Notes under the pieces: generated by a model
The model's database searches: none
What the model saw: only the letters and a program-made list of their open reading frames with translations
Told to the model about the DNA's origin: nothing
Shown: piece after piece, positions 30,601 through 39,554 of the stretch
How positions within the stretch are numbered: position 1 is the stretch's first letter
Layout: the number at the start of each line of letters is the position of its first letter
From: Jiella pacifica
Lineage (GTDB): Bacteria > Pseudomonadota > Alphaproteobacteria > Rhizobiales > Rhizobiaceae
Assembly: GCF_010500815.1 (NCBI RefSeq)
Contig: NZ_JAAAMG010000008.1
Span: 124,001 to 188,000, forward strand
Length of the DNA stretch: 64,000 nucleotides
Direction: 5' to 3'
Translations under genes and position numbers: made by a program

Positions 30601-31179
30601 GCCGAAGAAATCGAGCCGCACCGGCTCTTCCGCTCCCGGCGCGAAGACGTCGAGAATGCCGCCGCGCACCGCATATTCGCCGCGCTCACGCACCGTCGAC
30701 ACCCGCTCGAAGCCGCCATGGGTCAGCGCCGTGACGATCTTTTCCATCGGCATCTGGCCGCCGGCGCCGACCGAGATCGCCTCCTTGCCGAGAACGTCGG
30801 CCGGCGGCATCTTCTGGAGAAGCGCGTTCGCCGTCGTCAGGATCACCGCCCGGTGCGGATCATCGCGGAGCGAAGTCAGCGCCGCCATGGCCGCCAGCCG
30901 CCGCGCGGCGGCTTCCGAGGACGGGCCGACGCGGTCATAGGGCAGACAGTCCCAGGCCGGCAGCGTCAGGACGGGCAGCTCCGGCGCGACGAATTTCAGC
31001 GCCTCCTCGATCTCCGGCATCCGGCTGCCGTCGCGCATAACGAAGACCAGCGGCCGCTTCTTGGCCCGGTGGCGGGCGACGTCGGCAAGGACGAAGGCCT
31101 CCGCCCCCTCGACGACGCCGCCGATATCGAGCGCGCCATCCTTCTCCAGCGCCTTCTTCAGCTTGTCTGGCAGGCTCAC
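27667..31179 (-). CDS. mfd: Transcription-repair coupling factor Mfd
   Basis: Mfd removes RNA polymerase stalled at DNA damage and recruits UvrA. The 1170-residue protein has a UvrB-like N-terminal half, an RNA polymerase-interacting CarD-like domain at about 495-560 (DIVVHVDHGIGRFVGLK), a RecG-like helicase with Walker A DVGFGKTEVALRAAF near 645 and IIDEEQHFG near 746, and the C-terminal TRCF domain (LDQRGAGNLLGDEQSGHI). The GTG start overlaps the sdhE stop by GTGA, so the two are co-translated. It is followed by a convergent small gene. Confidence 0.98.
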   Translation of the reverse strand: MSLPDKLKKALEKDGALDIGGVVEGAEAFVLADVARHRAKKRPLVFVMRDGSRMPEIEEALKFVAPELPVLTLPAWDCLPYDRVGPSSEAAARRLAAMAALTSLRDDPHRAVILTTANALLQKMPPADVLGKEAISVGAGGQMPMEKIVTALTHGGFERVSTVRERGEYAVRGGILDVFAPGAEEPVRLDFFGDTLETVRAFDPASQRTTKQLKRFELSPVSEITLRDETISRFRTNYIKRFGAAQRGDALYESISEGKRFAGMEHWLPLFYERLDTIFDYARGFAFVLDHLTMESVAERRTLIADHYEARKRGGTESFGEGGVPYHPVEPDALYLSEDELSGGLASVEPVRLSAYGVSDVIGRQAFNLDYRRGRNFSTERTAEGVNVFAEAVNHVAKLRADGQRVLLAGWTEGSRERLTQVMEEHGLGSIKTVESLKQVREAPKNFVVTAVLGLEAGFESDDLVVVAEQDILGDRLVRRGRRRRKNSDFISEVSGLDEGDIVVHVDHGIGRFVGLKTIEAAGAPHDCLELRYQGDDRLFLPVENIELLSRYGGEGTEATLDRLGGGAWQARKAKLKKKLLEMAGGLIRIAAEREMRGAPRLLPPEGLWDEFAARFPYEETEDQLGAIDAVTDDLAAGKPMDRLVCGDVGFGKTEVALRAAFVAAMNGLQVAVVVPTTLLARQHYKTFVERFRGLPIHVGQASRLVTAKELAGVKKGIADGTLDIVVGTHALLGKAVNFKSLGLLIIDEEQHFGVKHKERLKELKSDVHVLTLSATPIPRTLQLALTGVRELSLITTPPVDRMAVRTFVSPFDAMVVRETLLRERYRGGQSFYVCPRVSDLASVKEFLDTHVPELKVAVAHGQMAAGELDDIMNAFYEGQYDVLLATTIVESGLDIPTANTLIVHRADMFGLAQLYQIRGRVGRSKQRAYALLTLPANKTPTKGADRRLKVLQSLDTLGAGFQLASHDLDQRGAGNLLGDEQSGHIKEVGFELYQQMLEEAVAEMKGVESETNGQWSPQITLGTAVMIPEHYVPDLQLRMTLYRRLADLGDAREIDGFGAELIDRFGPLPTEVEHLLKVVFIKALCRKANIEKLDAGPKGIVITFRDKNFANPAALVRYIGEQGASAKIRPDQSIVLIRDWPTPEKRLNGAATVATNLARFVDEGQKQAA

Positions 31180-31526
31180 TTCGTCGTCTCCGGGCTATCC
31201 TTGGACCCGACCGCCATATGACCGGGCATGTGGCCACCGGCCTCAGCCCCGCCGACATGGAAGTCGCGGATCTGCCGGAACACCGGCGTGTCGAAATTTC
31301 CGGGCGTCTCCGCCTCGCCGGTCAGCCACATGAAGATGTCGCGATCCTGCGCTTCCATCAGCTGCTCGTAGTCGCCGAGGTCGTCATCGCTCAACGTCCC
31401 GATCTTCGCATCGGCGAACTGCCCGAGCACGAGATCCATCTCCCGGATTCCGCGATGCCACGAGCGAAAGAGCGCCTTGCGGCGACGAATGTCGAGATCG
31501 CTCGATGAGCGCTGCATGCCTGTCAT
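31176..31526 (-). CDS. sdhE: Succinate dehydrogenase FAD assembly factor SdhE
   Basis: A 116-residue SdhE/Sdh5 protein needed for covalent FAD attachment to SdhA. The key RGxxE motif is RGIREMD (Arg25-Gly26, Glu29), with the helical LSDDDLGDYEQLMEAQD and DIFMWLTGEAETP typical of the alphaproteobacterial form. The C-terminus is longer than in enterobacteria. It overlaps mfd by GTGA and is divergent from recG; the recG-sdhE-mfd order is conserved in this group. Confidence 0.94.
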   Translation of the reverse strand: MTGMQRSSSDLDIRRRKALFRSWHRGIREMDLVLGQFADAKIGTLSDDDLGDYEQLMEAQDRDIFMWLTGEAETPGNFDTPVFRQIRDFHVGGAEAGGHMPGHMAVGSKDSPETTK

Positions 31527-31647
31527 AATGAACCCGTCGTCTGGAATGCCTCCTCATATAGGCAGCGGGGCGGCGTGTCAGCAGATGGACGAGCGTCGCC
31601 CTTTCACGCTCTTGCCATCGCGGCTTGCAGGGTTAAACGGTAGCCCA

Positions 31648-33753
<2,106 letters not shown>

Positions 33754-33844
33754 TGACGGACGATAACGACAAGTCATTATCCTCCTAGAGATCGCCGGCA
33801 TCCCCACTGTCTTAGCGCGCAACGGGAAACCATTTGCGAAAGTG

Positions 33845-33860
33845 GGAGTTGGCCAACTCC
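33845..33860. terminator. Perfect palindrome with T-run between recG and the AIPR gene
   Basis: GGAGTTGGCCAACTCC is a 16-bp perfect palindrome, followed on the plus strand by TATTTTTG. It lies at the convergent junction after recG (90 bp past its stop) and reaches the AIPR stop codon on the other strand. It could terminate recG transcription. Confidence 0.45.
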
Positions 33861-35638
33861 TATTTTTGCTTAGACATTAGATTTTGTTTGAATTGGACTG
33901 CGAAGGTCTCCGATCGGATCGTATCCCGGATTCTTTCTTGGCTAGACACACTCATTTCCAACAAACGTTCCTGAACGACGCCAACCACTGAGGTCACAGC
34001 CGACTTTAGCCGATCCTCGTCCTTGCACAACGAGATAAAAGACGTTGCAAGCGTGGTAAGCTTTCCTTTCTTCATCGTAAGCGTGTTTTCGCCTTCCGAA
34101 AGCTTGAGCCCAATGCCCGCTAAAATGTAATATCGAAAGGTTTTATAACCATTATCAATTCGTTGATTTCTCCAGAGAAACTCCAAGCGATAATAAAGAT
34201 ATGCAACAGCGTGATATATCCTAACATCCTGATCATCCAAAAATATTACCTTATCGTATTCAGAGAGAATACCTCGATAATCACGAGCCGCCCTCTGAGG
34301 CTGAAACAATAAACAAGCAGCAACAGCCTTCATTAAAACTGACGGCTGCATTATCCTTGTTCGCTCGATGTCTTGATTCCGATACTGATTATCCCGTCTT
34401 TCAAAATATATTATTTCTTCCGCATCAAGACTTCTACAGTATTCCTCAAAGTTTTTCATAAATGGGCGGAGTGCCCAAAACTGTTCGTCGCGCACCGGAT
34501 TTTGACGATTAGCTCCGACAATAATAGATGAAACAAACTCATCGTCCTTGGAGCCGATTAAGCGCAATGGAACTTGAATAGAACCCGTCAACTCTTGATT
34601 TTCTTTTGGATCACCCGCTTCATTGCCATAAACTAGATCAAAAATAATATTGCTTGTCTGACACCCGTTTACTATCTGAAAATCCTCAAGCTTGAATCGA
34701 TCTCCAGTCCGGTCGATGTTCTTAGAAACGACCGTGATTCCATTATTTCGGAACACAAATTCCGCCCCACCGCCCGATTGAACACTCTCCTTAATAGAGA
34801 TATTAATTTTTGATTTTGCGTCATAATCTCGAATATTATCAAAAAAAACAGATTTATTAATCTTTACGGTATCATCGTCCGTATCCTTCACAACATACAG
34901 TGCTAGAAGGTTTTTTGCGTCGATATATCCGATATACGCCTCTTCTACATGCTCATTCGATGGCATCACGACGTTCCTCGGGAAATCGATCTCCACCTCT
35001 ACCGCAGTGGTCGCGGCACGGTACCAACGCTGCAGATCGCGAGCTCCCACCATCTCGATAACGATGCTATTTGTATCGAAAATATTCTGCTCTTCCAATT
35101 GACCCCGGAAGGCCGTTCGCAATTTCTCAATCCTCGATGGCTCTTCATAGTTCCCAGTCGCAACATAGAAACAACTGATCTTTGGGTTTCTTTTGCCTAC
35201 TCCGCGCTCATATATTTCATGCATCGCGCCTATCAAATCGTCGACGGTGTCACTCTCGCCGATTAAACTCTCGTCAAAAAACCCCGTTATTGCATCAAAA
35301 AACTTGGAAATATCTCCGTAGTCATAGCTAGTGCTCGTTTTCGCTTGAAAGAATATAAACTCGATTATAGGATTATTAATAGACTCAAGTTTTTCTTTTG
35401 CCTCTTGTCGATTTATTACAGACTCGCCCTGAATTAAAATAGCAATACCATCAACCCCAAACTCATCACCCTCAAGATGCACGTCATAGGGATCAATATT
35501 CTCGCCTAGGAGGCCGCTTAACACAGAGAATACGCTGTATATCTCGAATTGCTTTTCCAGCGAGTAAATTTCGATGGAATGCGCCTTGGCAAATTCTCGG
35601 AGTTGCGCACGAATGACGGGATTCAAATTAAGACTCAC
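33860..35638 (-). CDS. AIPR-family protein with N-terminal PD-(D/E)XK-like nuclease motif
   Basis: A 592-residue protein. The AIPR (abortive phage infection) signature is clear: FVFRNNGITVVS at about 290-300, then EDFQIVNGCQTSN at about 316-330 and a downstream IIVGANRQNPV. The N-terminus looks like a restriction-type endonuclease fold: EGDEFGVDGIAILI with D63, and 34 residues later FIFFQAKTS with Q98 and K100, matching a D...QxK active site. Base composition is far more AT-rich than all neighbours, with rare codons, showing horizontal transfer. It stands alone, with no methylase or helicase nearby, and starts with GTG. The probable role is phage defence by DNA or RNA cleavage; that is inference from the family. 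Confidence 0.88.
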   Translation of the reverse strand: MSLNLNPVIRAQLREFAKAHSIEIYSLEKQFEIYSVFSVLSGLLGENIDPYDVHLEGDEFGVDGIAILIQGESVINRQEAKEKLESINNPIIEFIFFQAKTSTSYDYGDISKFFDAITGFFDESLIGESDTVDDLIGAMHEIYERGVGKRNPKISCFYVATGNYEEPSRIEKLRTAFRGQLEEQNIFDTNSIVIEMVGARDLQRWYRAATTAVEVEIDFPRNVVMPSNEHVEEAYIGYIDAKNLLALYVVKDTDDDTVKINKSVFFDNIRDYDAKSKINISIKESVQSGGGAEFVFRNNGITVVSKNIDRTGDRFKLEDFQIVNGCQTSNIIFDLVYGNEAGDPKENQELTGSIQVPLRLIGSKDDEFVSSIIVGANRQNPVRDEQFWALRPFMKNFEEYCRSLDAEEIIYFERRDNQYRNQDIERTRIMQPSVLMKAVAACLLFQPQRAARDYRGILSEYDKVIFLDDQDVRIYHAVAYLYYRLEFLWRNQRIDNGYKTFRYYILAGIGLKLSEGENTLTMKKGKLTTLATSFISLCKDEDRLKSAVTSVVGVVQERLLEMSVSSQERIRDTIRSETFAVQFKQNLMSKQK

Positions 35639-35787
35639 CGTTAGAGCTGACCACTGGCATACTTGTAGGATGATTCTCGAATTACATCCAGTAGCTGTTA
35701 AGAGATGCGACGTCGTGTAAGACCTTACTCAGGGTCGAGCCGTCACCCCCCCCAGACCATCCTAAACGAGACCAATCATCGTCAGCC

Positions 35788-35976
35788 TCAAGCGTCCGGC
35801 TTCCTCCGCCGCTGCGCCCAGTTGTGGAGCGTCGCGGACAACACCTGAAGGAGCGCGGCGAAGTCGGCCTGGCTGGCAGCAAGCCGGGCGCGCGTCGCCT
35901 TCAGCTTGGCGGCAGTGTCGAGCGGCGCGGCGGGGAAGTCGAGCCAATCCGGGTTGTCGTCGCCGGTATGATCCAT
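35788..35976 (-). pseudogene. Truncated HTH antitoxin-like protein
   Basis: A 62-residue frame (MDHTGDDNPDWLDFPAAPLD start) ends in LAASQADFAALLQVLSATL followed by HNWAQRRRKPDA, a Cro/C1-type helix-turn-helix as found in NadS/HigA-like antitoxins. The protein stops right after the helix-turn-helix, while such antitoxins normally continue with a C-terminal tail, and the preceding toxin remnant is out of frame with it. I take it to be a decayed antitoxin; a functional short form cannot be excluded. Confidence 0.5.
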
Positions 35977-36060
35977 AGCGCTTCACCTCGCCTTCGTTCG
36001 CCTTGCGGACCGAGATCACGCGAAGACCACCGGCGCTCACGGAATAGGCGCAGGCGGTGA
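35970..36060 (-). pseudogene. BrnT-like toxin remnant
   Basis: In the minus frame, CAYSVSAGGLRVISVRKANE followed by GEVKRYG closely resembles the C-terminal end of BrnT/RelE-like toxins (RVISARKANRREVKRY type). Upstream of this the frame shows nothing like the BrnT N-terminus, and no start codon fits, so only the C-terminal tail survives. It abuts the truncated antitoxin at 35976, as in an intact toxin-first brnT pair. Confidence 0.5.
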
Positions 36061-36186
36061 GCTTCCTCCCCCTGATCCGAGTTGACGAAGCAGCCCGACA
36101 AACGGCCAAGGGGTTGCCTGCCGGCGATGTCCCGCACGTTTCGCCTCGACTGTCCCGTGGAAGAACAGGCGCCGTCAACAGCGCCA

Positions 36187-36328
36187 CGTCATCCTCGGCC
36201 CGAAGGGTCGGGGATCCATGCCTCACCGCTTCAGGAGCAGTCCGGTTGCGGGCGAAAGCACTCCAGGCGCCGCTACGATGCGGGACCCGGTCCGGCATGG
36301 ATCCCCGTGCTCGCGCACGAGGATGACG
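36187..36328. repeat. Inverted-repeat element (REP-type arms)
   Basis: Arm one at 36187-36222 begins CGTCATCCTCGG and ends GGGGATCCATGCC; arm two at 36294-36328 is its approximate reverse complement, beginning GGCATGGATCCCC and ending GAGGATGACG. Arm one folds into a hairpin itself. The total is about 140 bp, resembling a REP doublet or MITE-like unit typical of alphaproteobacteria. Confidence 0.65.
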
Positions 36329-36950
36329 AAGCGGGGAAGACGAAGCCCGGGTCTGCCCGGTCTCGGCTTGTAAAACGCCGCCCTGATAGGCCCTGGCGCC
36401 AGATCACATTCTCTTGACCGCCCGACTTATCCCCACCCCCCATCCCCCCGCACACAATCCCCTCGCCGTCTTCCCGAGGGACACGAATGATCGCCGGGAT
36501 CGTTCGGGAAGGCGGGCGGTGTCCGCGGTGCGAAATCCTTCCGGAGGATCGTCGCATCCCGGACGGGCCCTGGCTCCGCCGACCCCTCGCGTAATACGGC
36601 GCGGGTGCGGATCGGTCCGCTTGAGGTCGCCGTGCTGAAAAGGCGCGGCGGGTGAAGCGTCGGCAGCCGGCCGGACGCATTCGAGGTCGACGCTCCCGTG
36701 AGAGCGAAGCGCCGGACAGGATGCGCGAGGCTGAAGGGCCCGCAAAGACACCGCGCGGAACGCCGGAGGCGGGCCGTAACAATTGAATATTCGGAGGGCT
36801 CGCCTCCGGCGTTTCGCTGTCCGCCCCCCGGGTGGACGGCGACAGGATCGGTCCTCTCCTTCGGGAGGGGGCGCATCGCATGGCAAAAGCCGGGGCGCAT
36901 CGCGCCGCCGGGGGTTTTGGCGCGGGATGTGTGCCGCTGGGTCGTGCGCC

Positions 36951-37132
36951 GCGCCGAGGCACCCCCCTCTGCCCTGCCGGGCATCTCCTCCACAAAGGGG
37001 GGAGATCAGGCGGCGTCAGTGGGGGCGCGAGCCGTCGACCACGATGTCGAAACGTCTGCGATTGGCCGCAGCGGCGGCGCCCGGTCGATCTCCCCCCTTG
37101 TGGGGGAGATGCCCGGCAGGGCAGAGGGGGGT
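36951..37132. repeat. Inverted-repeat element, copy 1
   Basis: The left arm (36951-37010) reads GCGCCGAGGCACCCCCCTCT then GCCCTGCCGGGCATCTC and ends GGGGGGAGATCAGG. The right arm (37087-37132) is the reverse complement, starting GATCTCCCCCCTTGTGGGGG and ending GGCAGAGGGGGG. The central part has GATGTCGAAAC. A second copy with near-identical arms is at 43921-44121. No ORF lies inside. Confidence 0.8.
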
Positions 37133-37205
37133 AAGCGCCGCGTCACCCTCGCCGGACAAAGGCCGTCGACTCAACGCCCCGCACCGACACGAAGGGACAT
37201 CGCCC

Positions 37206-38150
37206 ATGCCCGACCTCGAAACCGTCGTCGCCGAGATCGCCGCCGAGATGGCCGCGCGCCCCGATCGCGGGCAGGTGGCGACCTATATCCCCGAACTCGG
37301 GCGGATCGATCCGAACCAGTTCGCCATCGCCGTGGCGCTGAAGGACGGCAGCACCGTCTGCGGCGGCGATTGCGGCAAGTATTTCTCGATCCAGAGCGTT
37401 TCGAAGGTCTTCACACTTACCCTCGCGCTGGGTCTGGCAGGCGACCGCCTGTGGAACCGGGTCGGGCGCGAGCCGTCGGGGAGCCGGTTCAACTCGATCG
37501 TCCAGTTGGAGCAGGAGCGCGGCATCCCGCGCAACCCCTTCATCAACGCCGGCGCCATCGCCGTCACCGACATGATCCTTTCCGGCCACCAGCCCCGCGA
37601 GGCGCTCGGCGAGATCCTGCGCTTCCTGCAGTTCCTCGCCGACGACGACGGCGTCTACATCGACCGGGCGGTGGCGGCGTCGGAGGAGCGCACCGGCTTC
37701 AACAACCGGGCGCTGGCGAATTTCATGAAGGGCTTCGGCGTCATCGAGAACACGGTGGAATACGTTCTCGGCGTCTATTTCCACCACTGCGCCATCGCCA
37801 TGACGGCCCGCCAGTTGGCGAAGGCCGGCAGCTTCCTCGCCCATCAAGGCCGAAACCCGGCCACCGGTCATTCGGTGGTGACGGCCGAGCGGGCCCGGCG
37901 GATCAACGCCATCATGCTCACCTGCGGCCACTATGACGGCTCGGGGGAGTTCGCCTACCGGGTCGGCCTGCCCGGCAAGAGCGGCGTCGGCGGCGCCATT
38001 CTGGCGGTGGTTCCGGACAAGGCCAGCGTCGCTGTCTGGTCGCCGGGGCTGGATGCGGCCGGCAACTCCCATCTCGGGCGGATCGCGCTGGAAATGCTCA
38101 CCACGCGCATGGGCTGGTCGATCTTCGGCGCGCCGGCCGGAACTGGATGA
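37206..38150 (+). CDS. glsA: Glutaminase
   Basis: A 314-residue serine-dependent glutaminase (beta-lactamase-like fold) that hydrolyses glutamine to glutamate and ammonia. Key motifs: the nucleophile in [20 protein letters not shown] (S-x-x-K type), [16 protein letters not shown], and the C-terminal [17 protein letters not shown]. Length fits the family. The ATG at 37206 is preceded by AAGGGA. It follows the repeat-rich region and stands alone. Confidence 0.95.
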   Translation: MPDLETVVAEIAAEMAARPDRGQVATYIPELGRIDPNQFAIAVALKDGSTVCGGDCGKYFSIQSVSKVFTLTLALGLAGDRLWNRVGREPSGSRFNSIVQLEQERGIPRNPFINAGAIAVTDMILSGHQPREALGEILRFLQFLADDDGVYIDRAVAASEERTGFNNRALANFMKGFGVIENTVEYVLGVYFHHCAIAMTARQLAKAGSFLAHQGRNPATGHSVVTAERARRINAIMLTCGHYDGSGEFAYRVGLPGKSGVGGAILAVVPDKASVAVWSPGLDAAGNSHLGRIALEMLTTRMGWSIFGAPAGTG

Positions 38151-38191
38151 CTTGCTTGTCGGGGAATCCCGCGCATGACCCGCCGACTGAG

Positions 38192-38614
38192 CTATTCGAA
38201 ACTTCGCCCGTTCCAGCGAACAGTGCCGCCACCGCCGCCATGGGCACTGAGGAAGATCGCAGGGATGCGTCCGGACCGGACTTCTACATTGGCTCCCAGC
38301 ATCTCGTGGACCTTCACGAGAAGGTCTCCGCGGCGGATGTAGAACAGTACCGAACAGACCTGCATGCCGCAGAAGCCGCTCCGCCCCCGGCCGCAACTGA
38401 TCGCCTCATGGGAAATGATGAGATCCGCGCGGCCGTCGCCGTTCAGGTCGCGTTCGATGACACCCGACGGGTCGATGGAGCCGCCTCCGGTCTCGCAGGC
38501 GTCCGCGATCTGCTGCTTCACCAGCCATTGTGCGGCCTTGGACCGAGCCAAGGCTTCCGACACGGCGAAAGCGGAAAGGAGAGCGAGTGCGGCAATGAGC
38601 AGGATGCGAAACAT
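38192..38614 (-). CDS. Exported protein with a calcium-loop-like repeat
   Basis: A 140-residue protein with a signal peptide (MFRILLIAALALLSAFAVSE, cleavage near ALARS). The mature part has ERDLNGDGRADLIISHEA, a DxNxDGxxDL segment like FG-GAP/VCBS calcium loops, and several cysteines (ADACETGGG, ISCGRGRSGFCGMQVC) that may form disulfides. No specific family is recognised. It converges with glutaminase. Confidence 0.75.
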   Translation of the reverse strand: MFRILLIAALALLSAFAVSEALARSKAAQWLVKQQIADACETGGGSIDPSGVIERDLNGDGRADLIISHEAISCGRGRSGFCGMQVCSVLFYIRRGDLLVKVHEMLGANVEVRSGRIPAIFLSAHGGGGGTVRWNGRSFE

Positions 38615-38715
38615 CGGCGGCGTCCGAAGGGACAGAACGTGATCTCACCCAGTCATAACTCTGAATTGCATCGATGGCCACTATCGCGCAGCAGAATCGA
38701 CCGAGCAAGCGGCAC

Positions 38716-39423
38716 TCATTCCGCCGCCTCGATCTCCCGTTCGCGGCTCTGGCGCGCCGACACGATCTTCGCCGCCTCGTCGAGCGTGAGCTTGCCGCTG
38801 GGCTCGTCCGGGCTGACGAGGCCGGAGGAGACGACGAGCTTCAGGGCGTTCTCGATGCTCATGTCGAGGATCCGCAGGTCCTTGCGCGGCACGAACAGAA
38901 GGAAGCCCGAGGTCGGATTGGGCGCCGGCGGCAGGAAGACGGCGATCATGTCGTCGGATTCGTCGGCCAGCACCTTGGCGATTTCCCCCCGCGCATCGGT
39001 CGCGACGAGGACGACGCACCAGACCCCCTTGCGCGGATATTCCATCAAGGCGGCGGTCTTGAAGGAGGTGGACCGGTCGGCGAGCACCGTCTCGAAGATC
39101 TGCTTCAGCGCCATGTAGACCGTGCGCACCAGCGGCGTGCGGGAGAGCAGCCGCTCGCCCCAGCCGATGACGGTGCGGCCGATGATGTTGGCGGTCAAAA
39201 AGCCGATCAGGGTGATCAGGATCAGCGCGACGATCAGGCCGAAGCCGGGGATGGCGAAGGGCAGATAGGCGTCCGGCCAGTAGCGGGCGGGAATATAGGG
39301 CTTCACCCAGCTGTCGACCCAGCCCATGAAGGACCAGGTGATCCAGGCGGTGATCGCCAGCGGCGCGCAGACGATGAAGCCCGTCAGGAAGTAGTTTCTG
39401 AGCCGCATCATGGGCGTCGTCAC
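38716..39423 (-). CDS. DUF502 membrane protein
   Basis: A 235-residue DUF502 protein with two N-terminal membrane helices (about 11-33 and 54-78, FGLIVALILITLIGFLTANI) and a soluble domain containing TPLVRTVYMALKQI and PNPTSGFLLFVPRKDL, both family hallmarks. Function is not known; some homologues are linked to ammonium or osmotic responses. It stands between glmS and the small exported protein, both minus strand. Confidence 0.9.
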   Translation of the reverse strand: MTTPMMRLRNYFLTGFIVCAPLAITAWITWSFMGWVDSWVKPYIPARYWPDAYLPFAIPGFGLIVALILITLIGFLTANIIGRTVIGWGERLLSRTPLVRTVYMALKQIFETVLADRSTSFKTAALMEYPRKGVWCVVLVATDARGEIAKVLADESDDMIAVFLPPAPNPTSGFLLFVPRKDLRILDMSIENALKLVVSSGLVSPDEPSGKLTLDEAAKIVSARQSREREIEAAE

Positions 39424-39554
39424 CTCTCGGTCCGCCGCGAACCGAGGGCGGCGATCTCAACCGGACGGGAATCGTCGAGACGAATCATCGTTCCGCAAAA
39501 GTGGGAAAGCAAGGCGTCTTTCGCAATCGCAGCATAGCCGACGGGCGATGACGA

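Larger units (their letters stand above)
35639..37205. other. Repeat-rich stretch without an intact gene
   Basis: About 1.57 kb between the AIPR gene and glutaminase. It has a decayed toxin-antitoxin pair (35788-36060), two nested sets of inverted repeats (36187-36328 and 36951-37132), and about 530 bp (36420-36950) of GC-rich DNA whose open frames are Arg/Pro-rich and not convincing. No tRNA or integrase was found. The glutaminase promoter must lie near the right end. Confidence 0.6.

Noticed and set aside
27586-31221. 1211-residue plus-strand open frame
   Set aside because: Antisense shadow of mfd, with Arg/Leu/His-biased composition and no domain.
36273-36995. Several long minus-strand frames of 160-240 residues
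   Set aside because: Arg/Pro-rich, no domain, mutually overlapping, and they end inside the inverted-repeat element; better treated as non-coding.
39424-39554. Possible glmS-type riboswitch upstream or around glmS
   Set aside because: The glmS ribozyme is found in Firmicutes, and this short region shows no such fold; it is also downstream of glmS in its own direction.
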